This document shows positions 25,701-37,620 of a DNA stretch of 64,000 nucleotides, piece by piece (within the stretch, counting starts at the first letter, position 1; every line of letters begins with the position of its first letter). The stretch comes from Chrysogorgia sp. JL179-B06 (Eukaryota; Cnidaria; Anthozoa; Scleralcyonacea; Chrysogorgiidae): positions 1 to 64,000 of the forward strand of contig JAYKKM010000050.1 of the NCBI GenBank assembly GCA_035772405.1, given 5' to 3'. Below the pieces are notes generated by a model. That model worked only from the letters and a program-made list of their open reading frames with translations. It had not been told where the DNA came from and made no database searches. The translations under genes were made by a program, and so were the position numbers.

Positions 25701-28700
25701 GGCCTGGGAAAAATTTTCTTACTGGCAAGAGGTGACATTTCCCAATTTCTTCTGATTCGGATAGAGCACTTCACTGGCTTTCCAACGGTATGACGCACGT
25801 CCGGTTCGGATGAAAATTGGGGGCGTGGTCAACGATTTTTCGAGTTTGGGGGCCTGGGAAAAATTTTCTTACTGGCAAGAGGTGACATTTCCCAATTTCT
25901 TCTGATTCGGATAGAGCACTTCACTGGCTTTCCAACGGTATGACGCACGTCCGGTTCCGATGAAAATTGGGGGCGTGGTCAACGATTTTTCGATTTTGGG
26001 GGCCTGGGAAAAATTTTCTTACTGGCAAGAGGTGACATTTCCCAATTTCTTCTGATTTGGATAGAGCACTTGACTGGCTTTCCAACGGTATGACGCACGT
26101 CCGGTTCAGATGAAAATTGGGGGCGTGGTCAACGATTTTTCGATTTTGGGGGCCTGGGAAAAATTTTCTTACTGGCAAGAGGTGACATTTCCCAATTTCT
26201 TCTGATTTGGATAGAGCACTTGACTGGCTTTCCAACGGTATGATGCATGTCCGGTTCAGATGAAAATTGGGGGCGTGGTCAACGATTTTTCGATTTTGGG
26301 GGCCTGGGAAAAATTTTCTTACTGGCAAGAGGTGACATTTCGAAATTTCTTCTGATTCGGATAGAGCACTTCACTGGCTTTCCAACGGTATGACGCACGT
26401 CCGGTTTGGATGAAAATTGGGGGCGTGGTCAACGATTTTTCGATTTTGGGGGCCGGGAAAAATTTTCTTACTGGCAAGAGATGACATTTCAAAATTTCTT
26501 CTGATTCGGATAGAGCACTTCACTGGCTTTCCAACGGTATGACGCACGTCCGGTTCCGATGAAAATTGGGGGCGTGGTCAACGATTTTTCGATTTTGGGG
26601 GCCTGGGAAAAATTTTCTTACTGGCAAGAGGTGACATTTCGAAATTTCTTCTGATTCGGATAGAGCACTTCACTGGCTTTCCAACGCTATGACGCACGTC
26701 CGGTTCCGATGAAAATTGGGGCGTGGTCAACGATTTTTCGATTTGGGGCCTGGGAAAAATTTTCTTACTGGCAAGAGATGACATTTCCAAATTTCTTCTG
26801 ATTTGGATAGAGCACTTCACTGGCTTTCCAACGGTATGACGCACGTCCGGTTCCGATGAAAATTGGGGGCGTGGTCAACGATTTTTCGATTTCGGGGGCC
26901 TGGGAAAAATTTTCTTACTGGCAAGAGGTGACATTTCCCAATTTCTTCTGATTTGGATAGAGCACTTGACTGGCTTTCCAACGGTATGATGCACGTCCGG
27001 TTCCGATGAAAATTGGGGGCGTGGTCAACGATTTTTCGATTTTGGGGGCCTGGGAAAAATTTTCTTACTGGCAAGAGGTGACATTTCCCAAATTTCTTCT
27101 GATTTGGATAGAGCACTTGACTGGCTTTCCAACGGTATGATGCATGTCCGGTTCAGATGAAAATTGGGGGCGTGGTCAACGATTTTTCGATTTTGGGGGC
27201 CTGGGAAAAATTTTCTTACTGGCAAGAGGTGACATTTCCAAATTTCTTCTGATTTGGATAGAGCACTTGACTGGCTTTCCAACGGTATGATGCACGTCCG
27301 GTTCAGATGAAAATTGGGGGCGTGGTCAACGATTTTTCGATTTTGGGGGCCTGGGAAAAATTTTCTTACTGGCAAGAGGTGACATTTCCAAATTTCTTCT
27401 GATTTGGATAGAGCATTTGACTGGCTTTCCAACCGTATGATGCACGTCCGGTTCCGATGAAAATTGGGGGCGTGGTCAACGATTTTTCGATTTCGGGGGC
27501 CTGGGAAAAATTTTCTTACTGGCAAGAGGTGACATTTCAAAATTTCTTCTGATTCGGATAGAGCACTTCACTGGCTTTCCAACGGTATGATGCACGTCCG
27601 GTTCCGATGAAAATTGGGGGCGTGGTCAACGATTTTTCGATTTTGGGGGCCTGGGAAAAATTTTCTTACTGGCAAGAGGTGACATTTCCAAATTTCTTCT
27701 GATTTGGATAGAGCACTTGACTGGCTTTCCAACGGTATGACGCACGTCCGGTTCCGATGAAAATTGGGGGCGTGGTCAACGATTTTTCGATTTTGGGGGC
27801 CTGGGAAAAATTTTCTTACTGGCAAGAGGTGACATTTCGAAATTTCTTCTGATTTGGATAGAGCACTTCACTGGCTTTCCAACGGTATGACGCACGTCCG
27901 GTTCCGATGAAAATTGGGGGCGTGGTCAACGATTTTTCGATTTGGGGGCCTGGGAAAAATTTTCTTACTGGCAAGAGGTGACATTTCAAAATTTCTTCTG
28001 ATTCGGATAGAGCACTTCACTGGCTTTCCAACGGTATGACGCACGTCCGGTTCCGATGAAAATTGGGGGCGTGGTCAACGATTTTTCGATTTTGGGGGCC
28101 TGGGAAAAATTTTCTTACTGGCAAGAGGTGACATTTCCCAAATTTCTTCTGATTTGGATAGAGCACTTCACTGGCTTTCCAACGGTATGATGCACGTCTG
28201 GTTCGGATGAAAATTGGGGGCGTGGTCAACGATTTTTCGAGTTTGGGGGCCTGGGAAAAATTTTCTTACTGGCAAGAGGTGACATTTCCCAATTTCTTCT
28301 GATTCGGATAGAGCACTTCACTGGCTTTCCAACGGTATGACGCACGTCCGGTTCTGATGAAAATTGGGGGCGTGGTCAACGATTTTTCGATTTTGGGGGC
28401 CTGGGAAAAATTTTCTTACTGGCAAGAGGTGACATTTCCCAATTTCTTCTGATTTGGATAGAGCACTTGACTGGCTTTCCAACGGTATGATGCATGTCCG
28501 GTTCAGATGAAAATTGGGGGCGTGGTCAACGATTTTTCGATTTTGGGGGTCTGGGAAAAATTTTCTTACTGGCAAGAGGTGACATTTCCAAATTTCTTCT
28601 GATTCGGATAGAGCACTTGACTGGCTTTCCAACGGTATGATGCACGTCCGGTTCCAATGAAAATTGGGGGCGTGGTCAACGATTTTCGATTTTGGGGGCC

Positions 28701-29337
28701 TGGGAAAAATTTTCTTACTGGCAAGAGGTGACATTTCGAAATTTCTTCTGATTCGGATAGAGCACTTCACTGGCTTTCCAACGGTATGACGCACGTCCGG
28801 TTCCGATGAAAATTGGGGGCGTGGTCAACGATTTTTCGATTTTGGGGGCCTGGGAAAAATTTTCTTACTGGCAAGAGGTGACATTTCCCAATTTCTTCTG
28901 ATTCGGATAGAGCACTTCACTGGCTTTCCAACGGTATGACGCACGTCCGGTTTCGATGAAAATTGGGGGGCGTGGTCAACGAGATTTTGGGGGCCTGGGA
29001 AAAATTTTCTTACTGGCAAGAGGTGACATTTCCCAATTTCTTCTGATTTGGATAGAGCACTTGACTGGCTTTCCAACGGTATGATGCATGTCCGGTTCAG
29101 ATGAAAATTGGGGGCGTGGTCAACGATTTTTCGATTTTGGGGGCCTGGGAAAAATTTTCTTACTGGCAAGAGGTGACATTTCCCAATTTCTTCTGATTTG
29201 GATAGAGCACTTGACTGGCTTTCCAACGGTATGATGCACGTCCGGTTCAGATGAAAATTGGGGGCGTGGTCAACGATTTTTCGATTTTGGGGGCCTGGGA
29301 AAAATTTTCTTACTGGCAAGAGGTGACATTTCCAAAT

Positions 29338-29487
29338 TTCTTCTGATTTGGATAGAGCACTTGACTGGCTTTCCAACGGTATGATGCACGTCCGGTTCGG
29401 ATGAAAATTGGGGGCGTGGTCAACGATTTTTCGAGTTTGGGGGCCTGGGAAAAATTTTCTTACTGGCAAGAGGTGACATTTCCAAAT
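29338..29487. repeat. Representative consensus monomer (150 bp)
   Basis: I use this copy as the reference, with base 1 at ttcttctgat. In order it holds: a ttggatagag block (bases 11-20); the c/g switch in actt(c/g)actgg that decides antisense stops; ttccaac followed by a variable cggtatga(t/c)gca; a GGTTC core (57-61) with variable bases after it; two copies of a G-rich word, ttgggggc(g/c)tgg (71-82 and 100-111); a T-run atttttcga between them; an A5T4 tract (about 114-121); and ttactggcaagaggtgac, followed by the most variable site, attt(ccaaa/cccaa/caaaa/cgaaa)ttt. I counted 69 G+C in 150 bases. Confidence 0.95.
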
Positions 29488-30537
29488 TTCTTCTGATTTG
29501 GATAGAGCACTTGACTGGCTTTCCAACCGTATGATGCACGTCCGGTTCCAATGAAAATTGGGGCGTGGTCAACGATTTTTCGATTTTGGGGGCCTGGGAA
29601 AAATTTTCTTACTGGCAAGAGGTGACATTTCGAAATTTCTTCTGATTCGGATAGAGCACTTCACTGGCTTTCCAACGGTATGACGCACGTCCGGTTCCGA
29701 TGAAAATTGGGGGCGTGGTCAACGATTTTTCGATTTTGGGGGCCTGGGAAAAATTTTCTTACTGGCAAGAGGTGACATTTCAAAATTTCTTCTGATTCGG
29801 ATAGAGCACTTCACTGGCTTTCCAACGGTATGACGCACGTCCGGTTCCGATGAAAATTGGGGGCGTGGTCAACGATTTTTCGATTTTGGGGGCCTGGGAA
29901 AAATTTTCTTACTGGCAAGAGGTGACATTTCCCAAATTTCTTCTGATTTGGATAGAGCACTTCACTGGCTTTCCAACGGTATGATGCACGTCCGGTTCGG
30001 ATGAAAATTGGGGGCGTGGTCAACGATTTTTCGAGTTTGGGGGCCTGGGAAAAATTTTCTTACTGGCAAGAGGTGACATTTCCAATTTCTTCTGATTCGG
30101 ATAGAGCACTTCACTGGCTTTCCAACGCTATGACGCACGTCCGGTTCCGATGAAAATTGGGGGCGTGGTCAACGATTTTTCGATTTTGGGGGCCTGGGAA
30201 AAAATTTTCTTACTGGCAAGAGGTGACATTTCCCAATTTCTTCTGATTTGGATAGAGCACTTGACTGGCTTTCCAAGGGTATGATGCATGTCCGGTTCAG
30301 ATGAAAATTGGGGGCGTGGTCAACGATTTTTCGATTTTGGGGGCCTGGGAAAAATTTTCTTACTGGCAAGAGGTGACATTTCCAAATTTCTTCTGATTTG
30401 GATAGAGCACTTGACTGGCTTTCCAAGGGTATGATGCATGTCCGGTTCAGATGAAAATTGGGGGCGTGGTCAACGATTTTTCGATTTTGGGGGCCTGGGA
30501 AAAATTTTCTTACTGGCAAGAGGTGACATTTCCCAAT

Positions 30538-30663
30538 TTCTTCTGATTCGGATAGAGCACTTCACTGGCTTTCCAACGCTATGACGCACGTCCGGTTCCG
30601 ATGAAAATTGGGTTGGGGGCCTGGGAAAAATTTTCTTACTGGCAAGAGGTGACATTTCCCAAT
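30538..30663. repeat. 126-bp deletion monomer, copy 6
   Basis: Same junction, at 30,608-30,619, with the gctatgacgc form upstream. The downstream monomer has ccaacgg instead of ccaaggg. This is the last copy in the window, 10.3 kb beyond copy 5. None occurs in the right domain. Confidence 0.92.
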
Positions 30664-31799
30664 TTCTTCTGATTTGGATAGAGCACTTGACTGGCTTTCC
30701 AACGGTATGATGCATGTCCGGTTCAGATGAAAATTGGGGGCGTGGTCAACGATTTTTCGATTTTGGGGGCCTGGGAAAAATTTTCTTACTGGCAAGAGGT
30801 GACATTTCCAAATTTCTTCTGATTTGGATAGAGCACTTGACTGGCTTTCCAAGGGTATGATGCATGTCCGGTTCAGATGAAAATTGGGGGCGTGGTCAAC
30901 GATTTTTCGATTTTGGGGGCCTGGGAAAAATTTTCTTACTGGCAAGAGGTGACATTTCCAAAATTTCTTCTGATTTGGATAGAGCACTTGACTGGCTTTC
31001 CAACGGTATGATGAACGTCCGGTTCCGATGAAAATTGGGGGCGTGGTCAACGATTTTTCGAGTTTGGGGGCCTGGGAAAAATTTTCTTACTGGCAAGAGG
31101 TGACATTTCCAAATTTCTTCTGATTTGGATAGAGCACTGGACTGGCTTTCCAACGGTATGATGCACGTACGGTTCGGATGAAAATTGGGGGCGTGGTCAA
31201 CGATTTTTCGATTTTGGGGGCCTGGGAAAAATTTTCTTACTGGCAAGAGGTGACATTTCAAATTTCTTCTGATTTGGATAGAGCACTTGACTGGCTTTCC
31301 AACCGTATGATGCACGTCCGGTTCCAATGAAAATTGGGGGCGTGGTCAACGATTTTTCGATTTTGGGGGCCTGGGAAAAATTTTCTTACTGGCAAGAGGT
31401 GACATTTCGAAATTTCTTCTGATTCGGATAGAGCACTTCACTGGCTTTCCAACGGTATGACGCACGTCCGGTTCCGATGAAAATTGGGGGCGTGGTCAAC
31501 GAATTTTTCGATTTTGGGGGCCTGGGAAAAATTTTCTTACTGGCAAGAGATGACATTTCAAAATTTCTTCTGATTCGGATAGAGCACTTCACTGGCTTTC
31601 CAACGGTATGACGCACGTCCGGTTCCGATGAAAATTGGGGGCGTGGTCAACGATTTTTCGATTTTGGGGGCCTGGGAAAAATTTTCTTACTGGCAAGAGG
31701 TGACATTTCCCAATTTCTTCTGATTTGGATAGAGCACTTGACTGGCTTTCCAAGGGTATGATGCATGTCCGGTTCAGATGAAAATTGGGGGCGTGGTCA

Positions 31800-34560
31800 A
31801 CGATTTTTCGATTTTGGGGGCCTGGGAAAAATTTTCTTACTGGCAAGAGGTGACATTTCCAAATTTCTTCTGATTTGGATAGAGCACTTGACTGGCTTTC
31901 CAACGGTATGATGCATGTCCGGTTCAGATGAAAATTGGGGGCGTGGTCAACGATTTTTCGATTTTGGGGGCCTGGGAAAAATTTTCTTACTGGCAAGAGG
32001 TGACATTTCCAAATTTCTTCTGATTTGGATAGAGCACTTGACTGGCTTTCCAACGGTATGATGCATGTCCGGTTCAGATGAAAATTGGGGGCGTGGTCAA
32101 CGATTTTTCGAGTTTAGGGGCCTGGGAAAAATTTTCTTACTGGCAAGAGGTGACATTTCCAAATTTCTTCTGATTTGGATAGAGCACTTGACTGGCTTTC
32201 CAACGGTATGATGCACGTCCGGTTCGGATGAAAATTGGGGGCGTGGTCGACGATTTTTCGAGTTTGGGGGCCTGGGAAAAATTTTCTTACTGGCAAGAGG
32301 TGACATTTCCAAATTTCTTCTGATTTGGATAGAGCATTTGACTGGCTTTCCAACCGTATGATGCACGTCCGGTTCCAATGAAAATTGGGGGCGTGGTCAA
32401 CGGTTTTTCGATTTTGGGGGCCTGGGAAAAATTTTCTTACTGGCAAGAGGTGACATTTCCAAATTTCTTCTGATTCGGATAGAGCACTTCACTGGCTTTC
32501 CAACGGTATGACGCACGTCCGGTTCCGATGAAAATTGGGGGCGTGGTCAACGATTTTTCGATTTCGGGGGCCTGGGAAAAATTTTCTTACTGGCAAGAGA
32601 TGACATTTCAAAATTTCTTCTGATTCGGATAGAGCACTTCACTGGCTTTCCAACGGTATGACGCACGTCCGGTTCCGATGAAAATTGGGGGCGTGGTCAA
32701 CGATTTTTCGATTTTGGGGGCCTGGGAAAAATTTTCTTACTGACTGGCAAGAGGTGACATTTCCAAATTTCTTCTGATTTGGATAGAACACTGGACTGGC
32801 TTTTCAACGGTATGATGCACGTCCGGTTCGGATGAAAATTGGGGGCGTGGTCAACGATTTTTCGAGTTTGGGGGCCTGGGAAAAATTTTCTTACTGGCAA
32901 GAGGTGACATTTCCAAATTTCTTCTGATTTGGATAGAGTACTTGACTGGCTTTCCAACCGTATGATGAATGTCCGGTTCGGATGAAAATTGGGGGCGTGG
33001 TCAACGATTTTTCGAGTTTGGGGGCCTGGGAAAAATTTTCTTACTGGCAAGAGGTGACATTTCCAAATTTCTTCTGATTTGGATATAGCACTTGACTGGC
33101 TTTCCAACCGTATGATGAACGTCCGGTTCGGATGAAAATTGGGGGCGTGGTCAACGATTTTTCGAGTTTGGGGGCCTGGGAAAAATTTTCTTACTGGCAA
33201 GAGGTGACATTTCCAAATTTCTTCTGATTCGGATAGAGCACTTCACTGGCTTTCCAACGGTATGACGCACGTCCGGTTCAGATGAAAATTGGGGGCGTGG
33301 TCAACGATTTTTCGATTTTGGGGGCCTGGGAAAAAATTTCTTACTGCCAAGAGGTGACATTTCCAAATTTCTTCTGATTTGGATAGAGCACTGGACTGGC
33401 TTTTCAACGGTATGATGCACGTCCGGTTCGGATGAAAATTGGGGGCGTGGTCAACGATTTTTCGAGTTTTGGGGGCCTGGGAAAAATTTTCTTACTGGCA
33501 AGAGGTGACATTTCCCAATTTCTTCTGATTCGGATAGAGCACTTCACTGGTTTTCCAACGGTATGACGCACGTCCGGTTCCGATGAAAATTGGGGGCGTG
33601 GTCAACGATTTTTCGATTTTGGGGGCCTGGGAAAAATTTTCTTACTGGCAAGAGGTGACATTTCCAAATTTCTTCTGATTTGGATAGAGCACTTGACTGG
33701 CTTTCCAACCGTATGACGAATGTCCGGTTCGGATGAAAATTGGGGGCGTGGTCAACGATTTTTCGAGTTTGGGGGCCTGGGAAAAATTTTCTTACTGGCA
33801 AGAGGTGACATTTCCAAATTTCTTCTGATTTGGATAGAGCACTTCACTGGCTTTCCAACCGTATGATGAACGTCCGGTTCGGATGAAAATTGGGGGCGTG
33901 GTCAACGATTTTTCGAGTTTGGGGGCCTGGGAAAAATTTTCTTACTGGCAAGAGGTGACATTTCCCAATTTCTTCTGATTCGGATAGAGCACTTCACTGG
34001 CTTTCCAACGGTATGACGCACGTCCGGTTCAGATGAAAATTGGGGGCGTGGTCAACGATTTTTCGATTTTGGGGGCCTGGGAAAAATTTTCTTACTGGCA
34101 AGAGGTGACATTTCCAAATTTCTTCTGATTTGGATAGAGCACTTGACTGGCTTTCCAACGGTATGATGCACGTCCGGTTCGGATGAAAATTGGGGGCGTG
34201 GTCAACGATTTTTCGATTTTGGGGGCCTGGTAAAAATTTTCTTACTGGCAAGAGGTGACATTTCCCAATTTCTTCTGATTCGGATAGAGCACTTCACTGG
34301 CTTTCCAAAGGTATGACGCACGTCCGGTTCCGATGAAAATTGGGGGCGTGGTCAACGATTTTTCGATTTTGGGGCCTGGGAAAAATTTTCTTACTGGCAA
34401 GAGGTGACATTTCCAAATTTCTTCTGATTTGGATAGAGCACTTGACTGGCTTTCCAACCGTATGATGAATGTCCGGTTCGGATGAAAATTGGGGCGTGGT
34501 CAACGATTTTTCGAGTTTGGGGGCCTGGGAAAAATTTTCTTACTGGCAAGAGGTAACATT
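31800..34560. repeat. Transition between left and right array domains
   Basis: Left-domain marker ccaaggg is last seen at about 31,750, and right-domain marker ggtaacattt is first seen at about 34,552. Between them, monomers with gagtacttg (32,936), atatagcac (33,083) and aacactggactggcttttc (32,788) appear together, and these become frequent further right. The interval also carries a 4-base duplication, tactgactggc, near 32,740. The change is one of monomer composition only. There is no foreign sequence at the boundary. Confidence 0.7.
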
Positions 34561-36190
34561 TCCCAATTTCTTCTGATTCGGATAGAGCACTTCACTGGTT
34601 TTCCAACGGTATGACGCACGTCCGGTTCCGATGAAAATTGGGGGCGTGGTCAACGATTTTTCGATTTTGGGGGCCTGGGAAAAATTTTCTTACTGGCAAG
34701 AGGTGACATTTCCAAATTTCTTCTGATTTGGATAGAGCACTTGACTGGCTTTCCAACCGTATGATGAACGTCCGGTTCGGATGAAAATTGGGGGCGTGGT
34801 CAACGATTTTTCGAGTTTGGGGGCCTGGGAAAAATTTTCTTACTGGCAAGAGGTGACATTTCCAAATTTCTTCTGATTTGGATAGAGCACTTGACTGGCT
34901 TTCCAACCGTATGATGAACGTCCGGTTCAGATGAAAATTGGGGGCGTGGTCAACGATTTTTCGATTTTGGGGGCCTGGGAAAAATTTTCTTACTGGCAAG
35001 AGGTGACATTTCCCAATTTCTTCTGATTCGGATAGAGCACTTCACTGGCTTTCCAACGGTATGACGCACGTCCGGTTTAGATGAAAATTGGGGGCGTGGT
35101 CAACGATTTTTCGATTTTGGGGGCCTGGGAAAAAATGTCTTACTGGCAAGAGGTGACATTTCCAAATTTCTTCTGATTTTGATAGAGCACTGGACTGGCT
35201 TTCCAACGGTATGATGCACGTCCGGTTCGGATGAAAATTGGGGGCGTGGTCAACGATTTTTCGAGTTTGGGGGCCTGGGAAAAATTTTCTTACTGGCAAG
35301 AGGTAACATTTCCCAATTTCTTCTGATTCGGATAGAGCACTTCACTGGTTTTCCAACGGTATGACGCACGTCCGGTTCCGATGAAAATTGGGGGCGTGGT
35401 CAACGATTTTTCGATTTTTGGGGGCCTGGGAAAAATTTTCTTACTGGCAAGAGGTGACATTTCCAAATTTCTTCTGATTTGGATAGAGCACTTCACTGGC
35501 TTTCCAACGGTATGATGCACGTCCGGTTCGGATGAAAATTGGGGGCGTGGTCAACGATTTTTCGAGTTTGGGGGCCTGGGAAAAATTTTCTTACTGGCAA
35601 GAGGTGACATTTCCAAATTTCTTCTGATTTGGATAGAGCACTTGACTGGCTTTCCAACCGTATGATGAATGTCCGGTTCGGATGAAAATTGGGGGCGTGG
35701 TCAACGATTTTTCGAGTTTGGGGGCCTGGGAAAAATTTTCTTACTGGCAAGAGGTGACATTTCCAATTTCTTCTGATTTGGATAGAGCACTTGACTGGCT
35801 TTCCAACCGTATGATGAACGTCCGGTTCGGATGAAAATTGGGGGCGTGGTCAACGATTTTTCGATTTTGGGGGCCTGGGAAAAATTTTCTTACTGGCAAG
35901 AGGTGACATTTCCCAATTTCTTCTGATTCGGATAGAGCACTTCACTGGCTTTCCAACGGTATGACGCACGTCCGGTTCAGATGAAAATTGGGGGCGTGGT
36001 CAACGATTTTTCGATTTTGGGGGCCTGGGAAAAATGTCTTACTGGCAAGAGGTGACATTTCCAAATTTCTTCTGATTTGAATAGAGCACTGGACTGGCTT
36101 TTCAACGGTAAGATGCACGTCCGGTTCGGATGAAAATTGGGGGCGTGGTCAACGATTTTTCGAGTTTGGGGGCCTGGGAAAAATTTTCTT

Positions 36191-37090
36191 ACTGGCAAGA
36201 GGTAACATTTCCCAATTTCTTCTGATTCGGATAGAGCACTTCACTGGTTTTCCAACGGTATGACGCACGTCCGGTTCCGATGAAAATTGGGGGCGTGGTC
36301 AACGATTTTTCGATTTTGGGGGTCTGGGAAAAATTTTCTTACTGGCAAGAGGTGACATTTCCAAATTTCTTCTGATTTGGATAGAGTACTTGACTGGCTT
36401 TCCAACCGTATGATGAATGTCCGGTTCGGATGAAAATTGGGGGCGTGGTCAACGATTTTTCGAGTTTGGGGGCCTGGGAAAAATTTTCTTACTGGCAAGA
36501 GGTGACATTTCCCAATTTCTTCTGATTCGGATAGAGCACTTCACTGGCTTTCCAACGGTATGATGCACGTCCGGTTCGGATGAAAATTGGGGGCGTGGTC
36601 AACGATTTTTCGAGTTTGGGGGCCTGGGAAAAATATTCTTACTGGCAAGAGGTAACATTTCCCAATTTCTTCTGATTCGGATAGAGCACTTCACTGGTTT
36701 TCCAACGGTATGACGCACGTCCGGTTCCGATGAAAATTGGGGGCGTGGTCAACGATTTTTCGATTTTGGGGGTCTGGGAAAAATTTTCTTACTGGCAAGA
36801 GGTGACATTTCCAAATTTCTTCTGATTTCGATAGAGTACTTGACTGGCTTTCCAACCGTATGATGAACGTCCGGTTCGGATGAAAATTGGGGGCGTGGTC
36901 AACGATTTTTCGAGTTTGGGGGCCTGGGAAAAATTTTCTTACTGGCAAGAGGTGACATTTCCCAATTTCTTCTGATTCGGATAGAGCACTTCACTAGCTT
37001 TCCAACCGTATGATGAACGTCCGGTTCGGATGAAAATTGGGGGCGTGGTCAACGATTTTTCGAGTTTGGGGGCCTGGGAAAAATTTTCTT
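36191..37090. repeat. 450-bp trimer higher-order repeat, two copies
   Basis: Each copy has the order A-B-C. A has ggtaac, ccc, ttcactggttttcc, ttccgatg and gggggtctggg. B has ccaaa, agtacttgac, ccgtatgatgaa and gagtttggg. C has ccc, ttcactggctttcc or ttcactagctttcc, cggatg and gagtttggg. Copy 1 is about 36,191-36,640 and copy 2 about 36,641-37,090. They differ at a handful of sites. Copy 2 contains the haplotype that later appears, inverted in part, at 53.6 kb. Confidence 0.8.
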
Positions 37091-37140
37091 ACTGGCAAGA
37101 GGTGACATTTCCCAATTTCTTCTGATTCGGATAGAGCACT

Positions 37141-37620
37141 TCACTGGCTTTCCAACGGTATGACGCACGTCCGGTTCAGATGAAAATTGGGGGCGTGGTC
37201 AACCATTTTTCGATTTTGGGGGCCTGGGAAAAAATGTCTTACTGCCAAGAGGTGACATTTCCAAATTTCTTCTGATTTGAATAGAGTACTTGACTGGCTT
37301 TCCAACCGTATGATGAATGTCCGGTTCGCATGAAAATTGGGGGCGTGGTCAACGATTTTTCGAGTTTGGGGGCCTGGGAAAAATTTTCTTACTGGCAAGA
37401 GGTGACATTTCCAAATTTCTTCTGATTTGGATAGAGCACTTGACTGGCTTTCCAACCGTATGATGAACGTCCGGTTCGGATGAAAATTGGGGGCGTGGTC
37501 AACGATTTTTCGATTTTGGGGGTCTGGGAAAAATTTTCTTACTGGCAAGAGGTGACATTTCCCAATTTCTTCTGATTCGGATAGAGCACTTCACTGGCTT
37601 TCCAAAGGTATGACGCACGT
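37141..37620. repeat. Cassette with ttcgcatg variant, first of four
   Basis: The rare word ttcgcatg occurs at 37,325, 39,876, 43,178 and 45,428. The copies at 37.1-37.6 kb and 43.0-43.5 kb match over about 480 bases at an offset of about 5,853. They share gtcaaccattttt, aaaaaatgtcttactgcc, gaatagagtacttg and, further on, ccaaaggtatgacgc. The 45.4-45.7 kb copy shares the gaatagagtac and ccaaaggtatg words. Uneven spacing (about 2.55, 3.30 and 2.25 kb) argues against a fixed higher-order period here. Confidence 0.75.

Larger units (their letters stand above)
230..31800. repeat. Left array domain: heterogeneous monomers
   Basis: This part mixes several monomer types with frequent 1-8 base indels, so the repeat phase drifts. 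Markers common here and rare or absent further right are ccaagggtatgatgcatg (last seen near 31,756), gagatgacatttcaaaa, attttcgaaatttc following ggtgacatttcg, and the 126-bp deletion monomer. No single higher-order period covers the domain. Blocks of 3 to 10 monomers recur at irregular distances instead, as expected from unequal exchange and patchy conversion. I see no gene in it. Confidence 0.85.

Noticed and set aside
29394..29402. A functional tRNA gene in each monomer
   Set aside because: Only D-arm-like and B-box-like words are present. Acceptor, anticodon and T stems do not pair, and two invariant T-loop/T-stem bases are wrong. It is kept only as a possible ancestry signal.
29408..29451. 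G-quadruplex in the G-rich words
   Set aside because: Each monomer has only ggggg, gg, ggggg and ggg, with a gap of about 17-29 bases between the first and second halves. Four runs of three or more G with short loops are not present.
32730..32750. Insertion of foreign DNA at the 4-base addition tactgactggc, and at three-base additions near 5,091, 42,001 and 46,134
   Set aside because: Each is a simple duplication of adjacent bases (actg, atg, ggt and gat), so replication slippage explains it.
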